NCBI GenBank assembly: GCA_964590195.1
Contig: CAZPWJ010000006.1
Span: forward strand, 1-64,000
DNA from: GCA-2731375 sp964590195
Lineage (GTDB): Bacteria > Pseudomonadota > Alphaproteobacteria > GCA-2731375
DNA: 64,000 nt
Direction of reading: 5' to 3'
The notes below the pieces were generated by a model. It saw only the letters and a program-made list of their open reading frames with translations. It was not told the origin of the DNA and did not search any database. This document shows, in pieces, positions 63,750-64,000 of this stretch (the stretch's first letter is position 1; each line of letters opens with the position of its first letter). The position numbers and the translations under genes were made by a program.

Positions 63750-64000
63750 ATGCTTACCGTCGAGACACCGCAGGACCTGAAGCAGCACGTGGGCGAGGAA
63801 ATGGGGGTCAGCGAATGGGTTTTGGTGGACCAGGCACGGATCGACAAGTTCGCCGAGGCCACGGGCGACCACCAGTGGATCCATACGGATCCGGAACGGG
63901 CCGCGCGCGAGCTGCCCATTGGCAGCACCATTGCGCATGGCTATCTGACCTTGTCGTTGGTTTCGGAACTATCGACGCAGAATTTGCATATTGTGAAAAA
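63750..64000 (+). CDS. MaoC family dehydratase (partial, cut by the window)
   Basis: The first 83 codons of a single-hotdog MaoC protein. The hydratase motif is ATGDHQWIHTDPERA, with the Asp and His, followed by GSTIAHGYLTLSL. It probably hydrates 2-enoyl-CoA or a related thioester. TAGGAGGAG (63734-63742) is a near-perfect ribosome site for ATG 63750. The 3' end lies outside the window. Confidence 0.9.
   Translation, partial: MLTVETPQDLKQHVGEEMGVSEWVLVDQARIDKFAEATGDHQWIHTDPERAARELPIGSTIAHGYLTLSLVSELSTQNLHIVK

Overview
The window looks like chromosomal DNA of a GC-rich alphaproteobacterium, most likely Rhodospirillales in the broad sense. The evidence is gene content: a DUF4169 protein, a ribbon-helix-helix protein beside fumC, an ETF-QO / TPR / ispE neighbourhood, a TIGR04282-TIGR04283 pair, and many acyl-CoA dehydrogenases and crotonases. 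No tRNA, rRNA, CRISPR array, insertion sequence or prophage was seen. Genes are tightly packed, and only one gap without a gene exceeds 300 bases (51169-51627).

1-15.2 kb is a catabolic island. The + strand carries a thiolase C-terminus, a DUF35 protein, a UbiD-type decarboxylase, a ThDP enzyme, an SDR, an FAD monooxygenase and a degenerate acyl-CoA dehydrogenase-like protein. After a divergent GST, a second + strand run begins behind a perfect FNR/FixK-type box: acyl-CoA dehydrogenase, nitroreductase-fold flavoprotein, thiolase, CoA ligase and methyltransferase. An acyl-CoA dehydrogenase and an unusual crotonase face it on the - strand. Together these could activate a carboxylic acid with CoA, oxidise, decarboxylate and thiolytically shorten it. 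The substrate is unknown.

15.2-31.7 kb holds a PAS histidine kinase, a nitrate-sensor (NIT-domain) chemoreceptor with a good sigma70 promoter, and RecQ. It then has a - strand run of MaoC hydratase, acyl-CoA carboxyltransferase, RidA and threonine dehydratase. Next come a dienoyl-CoA isomerase, a thioesterase, ArsC, a PilZ protein, an esterase, and a UxaA/SDR/HAD group.

31.7-43 kb begins with a compact cassette: an FNR-type promoter, a 31-residue single-span membrane peptide and a hairpin. It continues with an HDAC-fold amidohydrolase, a DsbA-like isomerase, a lipid kinase and a TTC38-like protein. On the - strand follow a periplasmic solute-binding protein with a hybrid sensor kinase, then an acyl-CoA dehydrogenase / enoyl-CoA hydratase / 2-hydroxyacid dehydrogenase operon.

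42-64 kb is mostly housekeeping: FumC, an RHH protein, NIPSNAP, AsmA, a ClC channel with CBS domains, a thioesterase, a YjbE-like secreted protein, a DUF3108 protein, a lipoprotein hydrolase, IspE, a TPR lipoprotein, ETF-QO, a family-4-like uracil-DNA glycosylase, a lytic transglycosylase, MoaB, the TIGR04282/04283 pair, a radical SAM protein, and the start of a MaoC dehydratase at the right edge. ETF-QO is the expected electron outlet for the acyl-CoA dehydrogenases elsewhere in the window.

The most notable observations are the two FNR-type promoters with near-identical class II geometry, the unannotated 31-residue peptide behind one of them, and three exact-period 14-bp tandem repeats upstream of the crotonase. 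Family assignments rest on reading motifs by eye; no database search was run.
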